NCBI GenBank assembly: GCA_019232795.1
Contig: JAFANH010000103.1
Location: 1-36,697 of the forward strand
Length of the DNA: 36,697 bases
Direction: 5' to 3'
Source: Burkholderiaceae bacterium
GTDB lineage: Bacteria; Pseudomonadota; Gammaproteobacteria; Burkholderiales; Burkholderiaceae_D
Shown: positions 9,103 to 17,655 of the stretch, piece after piece
Numbering within the stretch: the stretch's first letter is position 1
Layout of the letters: every line of letters starts with the position of its first letter
Notes under the pieces: generated by a model
Database searches by the model: none
What the model was told of the DNA's origin: nothing
What the model saw: only the letters and a program-made list of their open reading frames with translations
Translations under genes and position numbers: made by a program

Positions 9103-9687
9103 TTAACGATGTATCACCACCATCAACGCCTTCGTCTCCGTCTTCGCAGTATTGCGTATCGCATGATTGCGGTCGGCATGGTAGCGCGCCGTGCCGCCGG
9201 TCTTGAGCTTGCGCTTGACCCCATCGACTTCCACCTCCACGCTGCCGTGCGCTACGGTCAAGTGTTCCATGGTGCCAGGGTCGTGTGGCTGCGAGATCAG
9301 TTCGCCGCCCGGCGCCAGCGTCAATTCATACCACTCGAACTTGCCGGCCAGTTCCATCGGGCCGAGGATGCGCAGCACGTAGCCGGCATGGTCGCCGGGC
9401 AGGGTCGGCAGCTCGTGCGCATCGAGGGTGCGGATGGGTTCGGCTTCCGGGCTTTCCCCCGCCAATAATTCGCCAATCCCGACGCCCAAGGCATTCGCCA
9501 GACGCCAAGCCACCGCAATGGTAGGGTTGGCCTTTTCCCTTTCGATTTGCGACAGCATGGACTTGGAGACGCCTGCCGCGCGTGACAGATCTTCCAGGGT
9601 CAAGCCGCGCGCCTGACGCAGCTTCTGCAGTGTGGCGCCCACTTCGGGTGGCGCGGGCGGCGTATGGGTAGTAGCAGGGCTTTTCAT
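9103..9687 (-). CDS. XRE-family regulator with cupin sensor domain
   Basis: This 194-residue protein has an N-terminal helix-turn-helix (about 18-72: GATLQKLRQARGLTLEDLS, then VSKSMLSQIEREKANPT) and a C-terminal cupin barrel (about 110-190). Many XRE-cupin proteins control amino-acid or polyamine catabolism by sensing a small ligand in the cupin pocket. It is divergent from kbl-tdh with a 200-bp gap carrying two inverted repeats, so it most likely regulates threonine breakdown and its own gene. The specific ligand cannot be read from sequence; threonine, glycine or 2-amino-3-ketobutyrate would fit. The ATG at 9687 is the first codon that keeps the HTH complete. Confidence 0.88.
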   Translation of the reverse strand: MKSPATTHTPPAPPEVGATLQKLRQARGLTLEDLSRAAGVSKSMLSQIEREKANPTIAVAWRLANALGVGIGELLAGESPEAEPIRTLDAHELPTLPGDHAGYVLRILGPMELAGKFEWYELTLAPGGELISQPHDPGTMEHLTVAHGSVEVEVDGVKRKLKTGGTARYHADRNHAIRNTAKTETKALMVVIHR

Positions 9688-9752
9688 TGACTATAGTGGG
9701 TAGAGGCCAGCCCAGGCAGACGGGCGCTTGCAAAGTTCAATGGGAATCGCTA

Positions 9753-9772
9753 ATATTCAATATATTGAATAT
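9753..9772. promoter_or_regulatory. 20-bp perfect palindrome, candidate operator of the XRE-cupin regulator
   Basis: The half-site ATATTCAATA is followed immediately by its reverse complement, with no mismatch over 20 bp. It lies 65 bp before the regulator start and 115 bp before kbl. Its symmetry and position fit a dimeric HTH protein binding between divergent promoters. That the neighbouring regulator binds here is inference. Confidence 0.6.
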
Positions 9773-9787
9773 GTGTTTCAAATATTG

Positions 9788-9811
9788 GATTTCACAATAA
9801 TTAGTGAAATC
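9788..9811. promoter_or_regulatory. Inverted repeat GATTTCAC-8 bp-GTGAAATC upstream of kbl
   Basis: Two perfect 8-bp arms are separated by an AT-only 8-bp spacer. The element lies 76 bp before the kbl start, 15 bp from the neighbouring palindrome, and differs from it in sequence. It may be a second operator or overlap the kbl promoter; TATCAA at 9813-9818 is a weak -10 candidate. Confidence 0.5.
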
Positions 9812-9887
9812 ATATCAAACTGTGCCGGTACTGACGACGTAAAAATCGATGTGGCCGGACACAGCCAGCCAAACTGCAAGGATTGCC

Positions 9888-11096
9888 ATGACAGCAACGA
9901 ACGCCAAGGCCGCTTTTTTCGCCGACCTGGAAGAAAACCTCTCTACCTTGCGCCGTGACGGCCTGTTCAAGCCCGAGCGCGTGATCGCTTCGCGCCAGGG
10001 GGCGGAGGTCGTATGCGATGACGGCCGCAAGCTGGTCAATATGTGCGCCAACAATTATCTGGGTCTGTCCGGCGACGAAGCCATGGTGCAGGCATCGATT
10101 GCCGCCACCGAGCAGTACGGCTATGGCCTGTCCTCAGTGCGTTTCATCTGCGGTACGCAGACCGTCCACAAGCAATTGGAGCGCGCCATTTCCGACTTCC
10201 TCGGCATGGAAGACACCATCCTGTACGCGGCCGCTTTCGACGCCAACGGCGGCGTATTCGAACCGCTGTTCGACGCCGAAGACGCCATTATTTCCGACGC
10301 ACTCAACCACGCTTCAATCATCGACGGCATCCGCCTGTGCAAGGCGGCGCGTTTCCGCTACCAGCACAACGACATGGCCGACCTCGAAGCGCAACTGCAA
10401 GCCGCAGCCGGCAAGCGTCACAAGGTGATCGTCACCGACGGCGTGTTTTCCATGGACGGCACCATCGCCCAGCTCGACAAGATTTGCGACCTGGCCGAGC
10501 GCTACGGCGCTCTGGTCATGATAGACGAATGCCATGCCTCGGGCTTCATGGGCGCGACCGGGCGCGGCACGCACGAGCATCACAAGGTGATGGGCCGCAT
10601 CGACATCATCACCGGCACGCTCGGCAAGGCGCTGGGCGGCGCCATGGGCGGCTTTACCGCTGCGCGGCGCGAAGTGATCGAGACGCTGCGCCAGAAATCG
10701 CGCCCCTACCTGTTCTCGAATACGCTGGCGCCTTCTATTGCCGGCGCTTCGCTGGCCGTGCTGCAACGCCTGTCCTCGTCGACCGAATTGCGCGACCGCC
10801 TGCACGCCAACACGGCGTATTTCCGCAAGGCTATCACGGAACTTGGTTTCACCATCAAGCCCGGCACGCATCCGGTGGTCCCGGTGATGCTGTTCGAAGC
10901 GCCGCTGGCACAGCAGTTCGCTCAGCGCCTGTATGAACTTGGTGTGCTGGTTTCGGGTTTCTTTTATCCGGTGGTGCCGATGGGTCAGGCGCGCGTGCGC
11001 GTGCAATTGTCGGCTGCCCACACCACCGAGCAGCTCGAACGCGTATTGGCCGCCTTTGGCCAGGCCGGACGCGAACTCGGCATTTTGAAAAATTAA
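9888..11096 (+). CDS. kbl: 2-amino-3-ketobutyrate CoA ligase (glycine C-acetyltransferase)
   Basis: This 402-residue PLP enzyme splits 2-amino-3-ketobutyrate with CoA into glycine and acetyl-CoA, the second step of threonine degradation. The PLP lysine is Lys247 in [14 protein letters not shown] (Lys244 in E. coli Kbl, 398 residues). Family marks include [36 protein letters not shown] and [10 protein letters not shown]. The start was set at ATG 9888 rather than an in-frame GTG 39 bp upstream, because CAAGGA is correctly spaced and the protein then begins like family members ([18 protein letters not shown]). It is followed 11 bp later by tdh, so the two form an operon. Confidence 0.95.
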   Translation: MTATNAKAAFFADLEENLSTLRRDGLFKPERVIASRQGAEVVCDDGRKLVNMCANNYLGLSGDEAMVQASIAATEQYGYGLSSVRFICGTQTVHKQLERAISDFLGMEDTILYAAAFDANGGVFEPLFDAEDAIISDALNHASIIDGIRLCKAARFRYQHNDMADLEAQLQAAAGKRHKVIVTDGVFSMDGTIAQLDKICDLAERYGALVMIDECHASGFMGATGRGTHEHHKVMGRIDIITGTLGKALGGAMGGFTAARREVIETLRQKSRPYLFSNTLAPSIAGASLAVLQRLSSSTELRDRLHANTAYFRKAITELGFTIKPGTHPVVPVMLFEAPLAQQFAQRLYELGVLVSGFFYPVVPMGQARVRVQLSAAHTTEQLERVLAAFGQAGRELGILKN

Positions 11097-11107
11097 GGGA
11101 GCAGAAC

Positions 11108-12076
11108 ATGGAACGTATTTTGGTCATTGGCGCCAACGGCCAGATCGGCAGCGAATTGGTGGAGACCCTGAGTGCGCAACACGGCGCGGAAAACGTCATT
11201 GCGGCCGACATCGGCCCGCGCAGCAGCTTCGGCGTCAAGCGCTACGAGCCCATCGACGTGCTCGACGCCAATGTGGTTTCCCACATCATCGATACCTACC
11301 ACGTGACGCAGGTCTACCAATTGGCCGCCCTGCTGTCCGTGACAGGCGAGCAGGCGCCGCTCAAGGCCTGGGACCTGAACATGAACGGCTTGCTCAACAT
11401 TCTGGAAATAGCACGCAAGCGCGGCATGGGAGGCAAGCCGCTGCGCGTGTTCTGGCCGTCGTCGATCGCTGCCTTCGGACCGAATACCCCGCGCGACAAC
11501 ACGCCGCAGATGACGGTGATGGATCCGACCACCATCTACGGCATCAGCAAGCTGGCCGGCGAACGCCTGTGCGAATACTATTTCCTGAAATTCGGCGTCG
11601 ACGTGCGCAGCATCCGCTACCCCGGCATCATCAGCTACAAGTCGCCGCCCGGCGGCGGCACCACCGACTACGCCATCGCCATTTTCCACTCGGCGCTCAA
11701 GGGCGAGACTTACCGTTGCTACCTCGGCCCGGAATCCGGCCTGCCCATGATCTACATGCCCGACGCCATCCGCGCCACCATCGAACTGATGGAAGCGCCG
11801 GCTGAAAAGGTGAAGGTGCGCTCGTCCTACAACGTCGGTGGCATCAGTTTCACGCCGCGTGAATTGGCGCAAAAGATTGCCGAACAGGTGCCGGGTTTCA
11901 AGATCGCTTACGAACCCGATGCGCGCCAGGCGATCGCCGACAGCTGGCCGCAAAGCCTGGACGATAGCCAAGCCACGGCCGACTGGGGCTGGCAGGCCAA
12001 GATAGGCATCAAGGAATTGGTGCAAGACATGCTGGCCAACATCAAATTGCCGCAACCCCTGAGCAAGGCAGCCTGA
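11108..12076 (+). CDS. tdh: L-threonine 3-dehydrogenase, SDR (epimerase-like) type
   Basis: This 322-residue short-chain (extended SDR) enzyme oxidises threonine to 2-amino-3-ketobutyrate with NAD, feeding Kbl. The nucleotide motif GANGQIG is at residues 8-14, and the catalytic Tyr144 and Lys148 are in TIYGISKLAGE. IRYPGIISYKSPPGGGTTDYA and GLPMIYMPDAI are typical of the SDR-type threonine dehydrogenases of some bacteria and animals. This is not the zinc alcohol-dehydrogenase type Tdh of E. coli. GGGAGCAGAAC precedes the ATG. A generic nucleotide-sugar epimerase is the look-alike, but coupling to kbl and the RYPGIISY motif decide the call. Confidence 0.92.
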   Translation: MERILVIGANGQIGSELVETLSAQHGAENVIAADIGPRSSFGVKRYEPIDVLDANVVSHIIDTYHVTQVYQLAALLSVTGEQAPLKAWDLNMNGLLNILEIARKRGMGGKPLRVFWPSSIAAFGPNTPRDNTPQMTVMDPTTIYGISKLAGERLCEYYFLKFGVDVRSIRYPGIISYKSPPGGGTTDYAIAIFHSALKGETYRCYLGPESGLPMIYMPDAIRATIELMEAPAEKVKVRSSYNVGGISFTPRELAQKIAEQVPGFKIAYEPDARQAIADSWPQSLDDSQATADWGWQAKIGIKELVQDMLANIKLPQPLSKAA

Positions 12077-12091
12077 TTTCCTCCTGTCTTA

Positions 12092-12202
12092 CCCCCTCTC
12101 CCGCGCGCGGGAGAGGGCCGGGGAGAGGGTGACCGTTCAGACCTTCACTCTTATAAGCACCCTCTCCCCCAACCCCTCTCCCGCAAGCGGGCGAGGGGAG
12201 AG
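12092..12202. repeat. CCCTCTCCC-type paired hairpin repeat, copy 2
   Basis: Same architecture as copy 1. The left unit is CCCCCTCTCCCGCG...CGGGAGAGGG then CCGGGGAGAGGG, followed by an approximately 30-bp middle and the right unit CCCTCTCCCCCAA then CCCCTCTCCCGC-aa-GCGGGCGAGGGG. It fills most of the tdh-thrC gap and ends about 58 bp before the thrC -10 box. With copy 1 it brackets the regulator-kbl-tdh module. The middles of this copy and copy 3 share GACCTTC. Confidence 0.85.
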
Positions 12203-12259
12203 TACAAGTTGCGCTCGGGTAGTGCAGTGCCGGTAGAGGGGATGGGAACCGCGATTCGC

Positions 12260-12265
12260 TATAAT
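12260..12265 (+). promoter_or_regulatory. Consensus -10 box (TATAAT) for thrC
   Basis: A perfect TATAAT lies 34 bp before the proposed TTG start; no matching -35 is visible. Its last bases form part of an in-frame ATG at 12264, so a transcript from this promoter would begin after that ATG. This argues for the downstream TTG as the real start. Confidence 0.5.
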
Positions 12266-12299
12266 GGCAGTTGCCGTTTATACAGAATCCGTCCTTATC

Positions 12300-13766
12300 T
12301 TGTCTATACAATACGTCTCCACGCGCGGCCAGGCTGCGCCACAGTCTTTTTCCCACATCCTGCTCGGCGGCCTCGCATCCGATGGTGGCCTGTACTTGCC
12401 CGCGCATTATCCGCAGGTCACCGATGCCGAGCTGAACACCTGGCGCAGCCTGTCGTACGCCGACCTGGCCCTGCAAATCCTGAAGAAGTTCGCCACCGAC
12501 ATCCCGGAAGCGGATCTGCGGACGCTGACGCACAAGACCTACACGGCCGACATTTACCGCAATGCGCGCAAGGGCGAAGACGCAGCCCAGATCACGCCGC
12601 TGCGCAAGCTTGAAGAGCGCAACGGCACACAGGTGGTGTTGCAAGCCTTGTCCAACGGCCCGACGCTGGCCTTCAAGGACATGGCCATGCAATTGCTGGG
12701 CAATCTGTTCGAGTACACGCTGGACAAGCAGCATGCCGAATTGAACATCTTCGGCGCGACTTCGGGCGATACCGGCAGCGCGGCTGAGTACGCGATGCGA
12801 GGCAAGCGCGGCATCCGCGTGTTCATGCTGTCGCCGCACAGGAAAATGAGCGCGTTCCAGACCGCGCAGATGTTCAGCCTGCAAGACCCGAATATCTTCA
12901 ATATCGCGGTCGAAGGCGTATTCGACGATTGCCAGGACATGGTCAAGGCCGTCTCCAACGATCTCGACTTCAAGGCCAGACAGAAGATAGGCACGGTCAA
13001 CTCGATCAACTGGGCGCGCGTGGTCGCGCAAGTCGTGTATTACTTCCGCGGCTATCTGGCGGCAACCACAGCCAACAGCCAAAAGGTGTCATTCACAGTC
13101 CCGTCGGGTAACTTCGGCAATATCTGTGCCGGCCATATCGCGCGCATGATGGGGCTGCCGATCGACAGACTGGTGGTGGCGACCAACGAAAACGACGTGC
13201 TCGACGAATTCTTCCGCACCGGCATCTACCGTGTGCGCAAGTCGGCTGAAACCTTCCACACCACCAGTCCCAGCATGGACATCAGCAAGGCGTCCAACTT
13301 CGAACGCTTCGTGTTCGACCTGCTCGGCCGCGACAGCGATCGCTTGCGCGCGCTGTTCAAGAAAGTGGACACGCACGGCGGCTTCGACCTGTCCGGCAAG
13401 CCGGGCAGCGACGGCAACGAATTCCAGCAAGTGGCGCGTTACGGTTTCGAATCGGGCAAATCCACCCATGCCGACCGCATTGCGACGATACGCGACGTCG
13501 AGGCCACCTGCGGCTTGACGATCGACACCCATACCGCCGACGGCGTCAAGGTCGCACGCGAGCATCTGACGCCGGGTGTGCCCATGATTGTGCTGGAAAC
13601 GGCGTTGCCGGCCAAGTTCAACGAAACCATACGCGAAGCGCTTGGACGCGATGCCGAGCGCCCGGCCGGTTTCGAGAATATCGAGGCGTTGCCACAGCGT
13701 TTCGAGGTGATGCCGGCCGATGTGGAAAAGATGAAGTCCTACATCGCCGAGCGCACGGGGCTGTAA
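12300..13766 (+). CDS. thrC: Threonine synthase
   Basis: This is a 488-residue PLP enzyme converting phosphohomoserine to threonine. The family N-terminus QYVSTRGQAAPQSFSHILLGGLASDGGLYLP is present, and the PLP lysine is Lys126 in TLAFKDMAMQ. ATSGDTGSAAEYA, VPSGNFGNICAG and a C-terminal VLETALPAKF follow. The start is a TTG at 12300: it places Met just before SIQYVSTRG, and the only upstream in-frame ATG (12264) overlaps a consensus -10 box. It is separated from hom by the inserted threonine catabolism module, and is followed by a 342-bp intergenic region with a composite repeat. Confidence 0.93.
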   Translation: MSIQYVSTRGQAAPQSFSHILLGGLASDGGLYLPAHYPQVTDAELNTWRSLSYADLALQILKKFATDIPEADLRTLTHKTYTADIYRNARKGEDAAQITPLRKLEERNGTQVVLQALSNGPTLAFKDMAMQLLGNLFEYTLDKQHAELNIFGATSGDTGSAAEYAMRGKRGIRVFMLSPHRKMSAFQTAQMFSLQDPNIFNIAVEGVFDDCQDMVKAVSNDLDFKARQKIGTVNSINWARVVAQVVYYFRGYLAATTANSQKVSFTVPSGNFGNICAGHIARMMGLPIDRLVVATNENDVLDEFFRTGIYRVRKSAETFHTTSPSMDISKASNFERFVFDLLGRDSDRLRALFKKVDTHGGFDLSGKPGSDGNEFQQVARYGFESGKSTHADRIATIRDVEATCGLTIDTHTADGVKVAREHLTPGVPMIVLETALPAKFNETIREALGRDAERPAGFENIEALPQRFEVMPADVEKMKSYIAERTGL

Positions 13767-13845
13767 TCGCCTTGATACTTCCTCGTTCCAGTTAGAACAG
13801 GTGGAATGCGGGCGATGCTTCATGAGTTACGACATTCTCTTCCCC

Positions 13846-14012
13846 CGTCATCCCCGCGAAGGCGGGGATCCAGGTTGAAGTTAACTCACGTAAAAAGCAA
13901 AAGCTGCCTGGGTCCCCGCTTGCAGCGCGCACGCTCCCTTGCAAGGGAGCGTCGTTCCGCAGGCATGCAGCATGCTGCATGGAACCCCTGCTACACCCTA
14001 CGCGGGGACGAC
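13846..14012. repeat. Composite dispersed repeat with two nested perfect palindromes
   Basis: This fills most of the 342-bp thrC-prc gap. The left part is a hairpin of the widespread CGTCATCCCCGC...GCGGGGATCCAGG type (arms ATCCCCGC/GCGGGGAT at 13850-13857 and 13862-13869). The right part has arms GTCCCCGC (13912-13919) and GCGGGGAC (14002-14009) enclosing two perfect palindromes. One is 22 bp at 13931-13952 centred on TTGCAA, the other 18 bp at 13964-13981 centred on GCATGC. The same two-palindrome module recurs in inverse orientation at 18807-18856. Nothing in it looks coding. Confidence 0.8.
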
Positions 14013-14058
14013 AAATGATGGTTGTTCTAGTTGTTGAAATCTCATCTTGAAGCAAAAT

Positions 14059-14092
14059 AAAAAGGGGCGATCTTGTTGAATCGCCCCTTTTT
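14059..14092. terminator. Bidirectional rho-independent terminator between thrC and prc
   Basis: A perfect 13-bp stem (AAAAAGGGGCGAT / ATCGCCCCTTTTT) with an 8-nt loop has A-runs on one side and T-runs on the other. It can end both the plus-strand thrC transcript and the convergent minus-strand prc transcript, whose stop is 17 bp away. Confidence 0.85.
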
Positions 14093-14108
14093 CTTGGCTT
14101 GCAGCCCG

Positions 14109-16256
14109 CTACTTCGTGATGCTCTGCATGGTCGTGCCCGGATGCATGCGTGCCGCCAGGCGGGTATTGCTCTTGAGAAGGTCGACCTCGTCACTCATGA
14201 CGTGGGCGGCTTCGTTGAGCAGCACATCCTTGGCTTCTTTCTCAGCCTTTTCTTCGGCCAGCTCGGTTTCCAGGTTGCGTTCGTTGGCTTGCAGGCCGTC
14301 GTCACGAGTCAACTTTTCTTCCTTGCCGCCGTGGCCTTTCTCGCGCGCCTTGATCTTCGCTTCCTGCGTGTCACGCTCGGCGCGGCGTTCGGCTTCGTTG
14401 AGCGAAATCGAAGTCTTCTTGCGCAGCGCATTGAATTCGGCAATGTCTTCCTGCAGGTATTGGAAGTCCTTGTCGCTCTTGACGCGCTGGTCATGGCGTA
14501 CCTGCAGCATTGGCAGCAGCTCGGACAGATCGCCTTCCACGGTGTAATCGGCGGGCTTGATCTGCGTCCATGGCAGCGCGTTGTCGAAGCTCGATTCGCC
14601 GAAATCGGCCGAGCCTACGCTGGTCGGGAAGCTGATGTCCGGCGTTACGCCGCGCAACTGCGTGGTGCCGCCGTTGATGCGGAAGAACTGGGCGGTGGTC
14701 ATCTTCAGTTCGCCGAACTTGGGCTGATCGCTGTGTGCGATGCGGTCCAGGTCAAGCAGCGACTGCACGGTGCCTTTGCCGAAGCTCGGTTCGCCGATGA
14801 TGACGCCGCGTCCATAGTCCTGGATCGCGGCTGCGAAAATTTCCGAAGCTGAGGCCGAGCCGCGGTTGATCAAGACACCGAGCGGGCCGTCCCATACCGG
14901 CGTGTTACGGCTGTTTTCCACGCGCACCTGGCCTTGCGAGAAGCGTTCCTGCACCACCGGGCCCTTGTCGATGAACAGACCGGTCAATTCGACCGCTTCG
15001 TCGAGCGCACCGCCGCCGTTGTTGCGCAGGTCGATCAGCACGCTGTCCACCTTGTCTTTCTTCAACTGCGCCAGCAGGTTGGCCACGTCGCGCGTGGCGC
15101 TGCGGTAATCCTTGTCGCCTTGCTGGCGGCCGGTGAAGTCGGTGTAGAAGATCGGCAGCGAAATCACGCCGATGCGGCGCGTAGTATTGCCTTCCTTGAC
15201 CTCGATCACGGAATCCTTGGCCACCTGCTGTTCCAGCACGATTTTCTTGCGTACCAATGAAATCAGTTTGTGCTTGCCGTCCGGACCGGCGCCTTCCGGC
15301 AGCACGTCCAGTACAACGGTAGAGTCCATGGCGCCGCGTATCAGTGCCACGGTATCGTCGAGACGCCAGCCGAGCACGTCGGCCATCGGCGCTTTCTCGC
15401 CCTGGGCGACGCCGACGATGCGGTCGCCGACCTTGAGCTTGCCCGATAGCGCAGCCGGGCCGCCGGGCACCACTTCGCGGATGGTGATGTATTCGTCGCG
15501 TTCCTGCAGCACGGCGCCGATGCCGATCAGCGACAGCTTCATCGAGATGTCGAACTCCTCCGAAGCGCGCGGACCGAAGTAGTCGGTGTGCGGGTCGGTC
15601 GATTGCGCGTAGGCTTCGAGGAAGATCTGGAACGCGTCTTCGCTCTTGAGCTTATGAACGCGCGCCATATAGTTCTCATAACGCTTGTCGAGCGTGGCAA
15701 CGATATTCTTTTCATCGTTCCCGGCCAGCTTGAGGCGCAGCCAGTCGTTTTTCACGCGCTTGCGCCACAACTCGTGCATCTCGTCTTCCGATTTCGGCCA
15801 GGATGCCTTGTCGCGCTGATATTGATAGCTTTCCTTCTGCGTGAAGTCGAACTTTTGCTTGAGCAGGCTGCGCGCGTAGGTGAAACGTTCGGTCAGCCTT
15901 TCCTCATACAGATTGAACATGAGGAAGGGGATATGCAGGTCGCGGTTGAAAATGGCGTCGTCGAGATGATCGCGCGCGCTGGCAAACTGATCGACATCGG
16001 CCTGCGTGAAAATCAACTTGTCGGCATCGAGCGATTTCAGGTAGCGGTCGAAAATTTTTTCCGACATCGCATCGTCAAGCGGCACGGCCTTGTAATGCGA
16101 GTGCGTCAGGTAGCCTGCCGCCAGATATGCGGCTTGGGGTTCTTGGGGCAGCGGCTGCAGCAGCGGTGTCGGGAGTTTGGCAGCGTCAGGCGTGGCCGCC
16201 TGAGTAATGGTCGCGGTGGCGAAGGCGATCGAAAGCCACAGCATTCTCTTGTTCAT
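14109..16256 (-). CDS. prc: Tail-specific carboxy-terminal protease (Prc/CtpA, S41)
   Basis: This 715-residue periplasmic protease removes C-terminally tagged or misfolded proteins and trims envelope targets. A Sec signal peptide (about 1-20, MLWLSIAFATATITQAA) opens the protein. A PDZ domain follows (about 240-330, GIGAVLQERDEYITIREVVPG), then the S41 core. The Ser-Lys dyad is most likely Ser469 in GSASASE and Lys494 in SFGKGT; their 25-residue spacing equals that of E. coli Prc. A charged C-terminal domain rich in Lys/Glu follows. The ATG at 16256 was chosen because GAGGA sits in front and the signal peptide begins there; the upstream extension lacks family features. It is divergent from moeA and convergent with thrC. 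Confidence 0.92.
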   Translation of the reverse strand: MNKRMLWLSIAFATATITQAATPDAAKLPTPLLQPLPQEPQAAYLAAGYLTHSHYKAVPLDDAMSEKIFDRYLKSLDADKLIFTQADVDQFASARDHLDDAIFNRDLHIPFLMFNLYEERLTERFTYARSLLKQKFDFTQKESYQYQRDKASWPKSEDEMHELWRKRVKNDWLRLKLAGNDEKNIVATLDKRYENYMARVHKLKSEDAFQIFLEAYAQSTDPHTDYFGPRASEEFDISMKLSLIGIGAVLQERDEYITIREVVPGGPAALSGKLKVGDRIVGVAQGEKAPMADVLGWRLDDTVALIRGAMDSTVVLDVLPEGAGPDGKHKLISLVRKKIVLEQQVAKDSVIEVKEGNTTRRIGVISLPIFYTDFTGRQQGDKDYRSATRDVANLLAQLKKDKVDSVLIDLRNNGGGALDEAVELTGLFIDKGPVVQERFSQGQVRVENSRNTPVWDGPLGVLINRGSASASEIFAAAIQDYGRGVIIGEPSFGKGTVQSLLDLDRIAHSDQPKFGELKMTTAQFFRINGGTTQLRGVTPDISFPTSVGSADFGESSFDNALPWTQIKPADYTVEGDLSELLPMLQVRHDQRVKSDKDFQYLQEDIAEFNALRKKTSISLNEAERRAERDTQEAKIKAREKGHGGKEEKLTRDDGLQANERNLETELAEEKAEKEAKDVLLNEAAHVMSDEVDLLKSNTRLAARMHPGTTMQSITK

Positions 16257-16373
16257 GGGTGTTCCTCTAGTTCCTGAAAACGGCTTACAAGCTGGTATTG
16301 ACATCGCAGCAAGCAATTCGTTCCCAGCGAAGGCTTTGCGACGACTTCCGTCGATCATAGCAGAAACATCCTC

Positions 16374-16379
16374 TACAAT
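16374..16379 (+). promoter_or_regulatory. Candidate -10 box (TACAAT) for moeA
   Basis: TACAAT matches the -10 consensus at 5 of 6 positions and ends 7 bp before the moeA ATG, so transcription would begin at or beside the start codon. No clear -35 or Shine-Dalgarno is present. Confidence 0.35.
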
Positions 16380-16386
16380 CTGTCTT

Positions 16387-17652
16387 ATGACACTACCCAA
16401 TTCCAGCGACGCCTCCTCGTCCGTGCCGGCGAAAAAGCCCATGCTGAGCGCCCCGCAGGCGCTGGCCTTCCTGCTCGAAGCAGCGACTCCGCTCGACGGC
16501 ATCGAAACGGTGCCGACCCTGGAAGCCAATGGACGCATCCTGGCCGGGCGCCAAGTCTCGCAATTGAACGTTCCGCCCATGGACAACACCCAGATGGACG
16601 GCTATGCGGTACGGGCTGCCGACTGCGCCGGTGGCGCAGCGGTCTTGCCGGTCAGTCAACGGATTCCCGCCGGACATGTCGGCCAACCTCTGCAACCGGG
16701 CACTGCTGCGCGGATTTTCACTGGCGCCATGATGCCCGCCGGCGCCGACGCTGTTGTCATGCAGGAACAATGCGAAGCGGCTGCCGACGGCAAGAGCGTG
16801 ACCATCAAACATGCCCCGCAAGCTGGTGAATGGGTGCGGAGGACCGGGGAGGATATCCGCAGCGGCGCCGAGATTTTGCCGGCCGGCGTGCGCCTGCGCG
16901 CCCAGGAACTGGGACTGGCGGCTTCGGTCGGTCTGGCCAGCCTGCCGGTACGGCGCAAATTGCACGTGGCAGTGTTTTTTACCGGTGACGAGCTGGCCAT
17001 GCCGGGCGAAGCGCTCAAGCCGGGAGCAATCTACAATTCCAACCGCTACACCTTGCGCGGCTTGCTGGAAAACCTGGGTTGCACGGTGAGCGACTTCGGC
17101 ATCGTGCCCGATTCGCTGGCGGCGACGCGCGAGACCTTGCGGCGCGCGGCGGCCGGGCACGACCTGATTGTCACCTCGGGCGGGGTCTCGGTCGGCGACG
17201 AAGACCACGTCAAGCCGGCAGTCGAAGCCGAAGGGCGCCTGAGCATGTGGCAGATTGCGATCAAGCCGGGCAAACCGCTTGCCTTCGGTGAAGTCAACCG
17301 GGGGGAGGGCAAGGCCTACTTCATCGGTTTGCCGGGCAACCCGGTATCCAGCCTGGTCACTTTCTTGCTGTTCGTGCGTCCATTCATCTTGCGCCTGCAG
17401 GGAGCCGCGCACACCGCACCGCGCGCCTATGCCATGCGTGCCGACTTTGCCTGGAGCAAGGCTGACAAGCGCAATGAATTCCTGCGCGCTAGAATCAATC
17501 GAGAGGGTGGCCTGGACTTGTTTGCCAACCAGGGTTCAGCCGTACTGACCTCCTGTGTGTGGGGCGATGGCTTGATCGACAACCCGCCGGGGCAAACCAT
17601 TGCACCCGGCGATTTGGTGCGCTTCCTGCCATTCGACGCCTTGCTCTCATGA
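16387..17652 (+). CDS. moeA: Molybdopterin molybdenumtransferase
   Basis: This 421-residue protein inserts molybdenum into adenylylated molybdopterin, the last common step of molybdenum cofactor synthesis. MoeA marks include VPPMDNTQMDGYAVRAAD (about 62-79), GAMMPAGADAVVMQE, GEWVRRTGEDI, the MoCF-biosynthesis motif TSGGVSVGDEDHVK (about 263-276) and GLPGNPVSS. The start at ATG 16387 fits the family N-terminus; an in-frame extension back to 16207 runs over the prc start and was discarded. It is followed 3 bp later by moaD, opening a tight moeA-moaD-moaE-crcB operon. Confidence 0.94.
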   Translation: MTLPNSSDASSSVPAKKPMLSAPQALAFLLEAATPLDGIETVPTLEANGRILAGRQVSQLNVPPMDNTQMDGYAVRAADCAGGAAVLPVSQRIPAGHVGQPLQPGTAARIFTGAMMPAGADAVVMQEQCEAAADGKSVTIKHAPQAGEWVRRTGEDIRSGAEILPAGVRLRAQELGLAASVGLASLPVRRKLHVAVFFTGDELAMPGEALKPGAIYNSNRYTLRGLLENLGCTVSDFGIVPDSLAATRETLRRAAAGHDLIVTSGGVSVGDEDHVKPAVEAEGRLSMWQIAIKPGKPLAFGEVNRGEGKAYFIGLPGNPVSSLVTFLLFVRPFILRLQGAAHTAPRAYAMRADFAWSKADKRNEFLRARINREGGLDLFANQGSAVLTSCVWGDGLIDNPPGQTIAPGDLVRFLPFDALLS

Positions 17653-17655
17653 CCT

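Noticed and set aside
16207-16386. N-terminal extension of moeA
   Set aside because: It overlaps the divergent prc signal-peptide coding region and is not part of the MoeA family; the ATG at 16387 fits.
16257-16589. N-terminal extension of prc into moeA
   Set aside because: The signal peptide and GAGGA ribosome site place the start at 16256; the extension is antisense to moeA.
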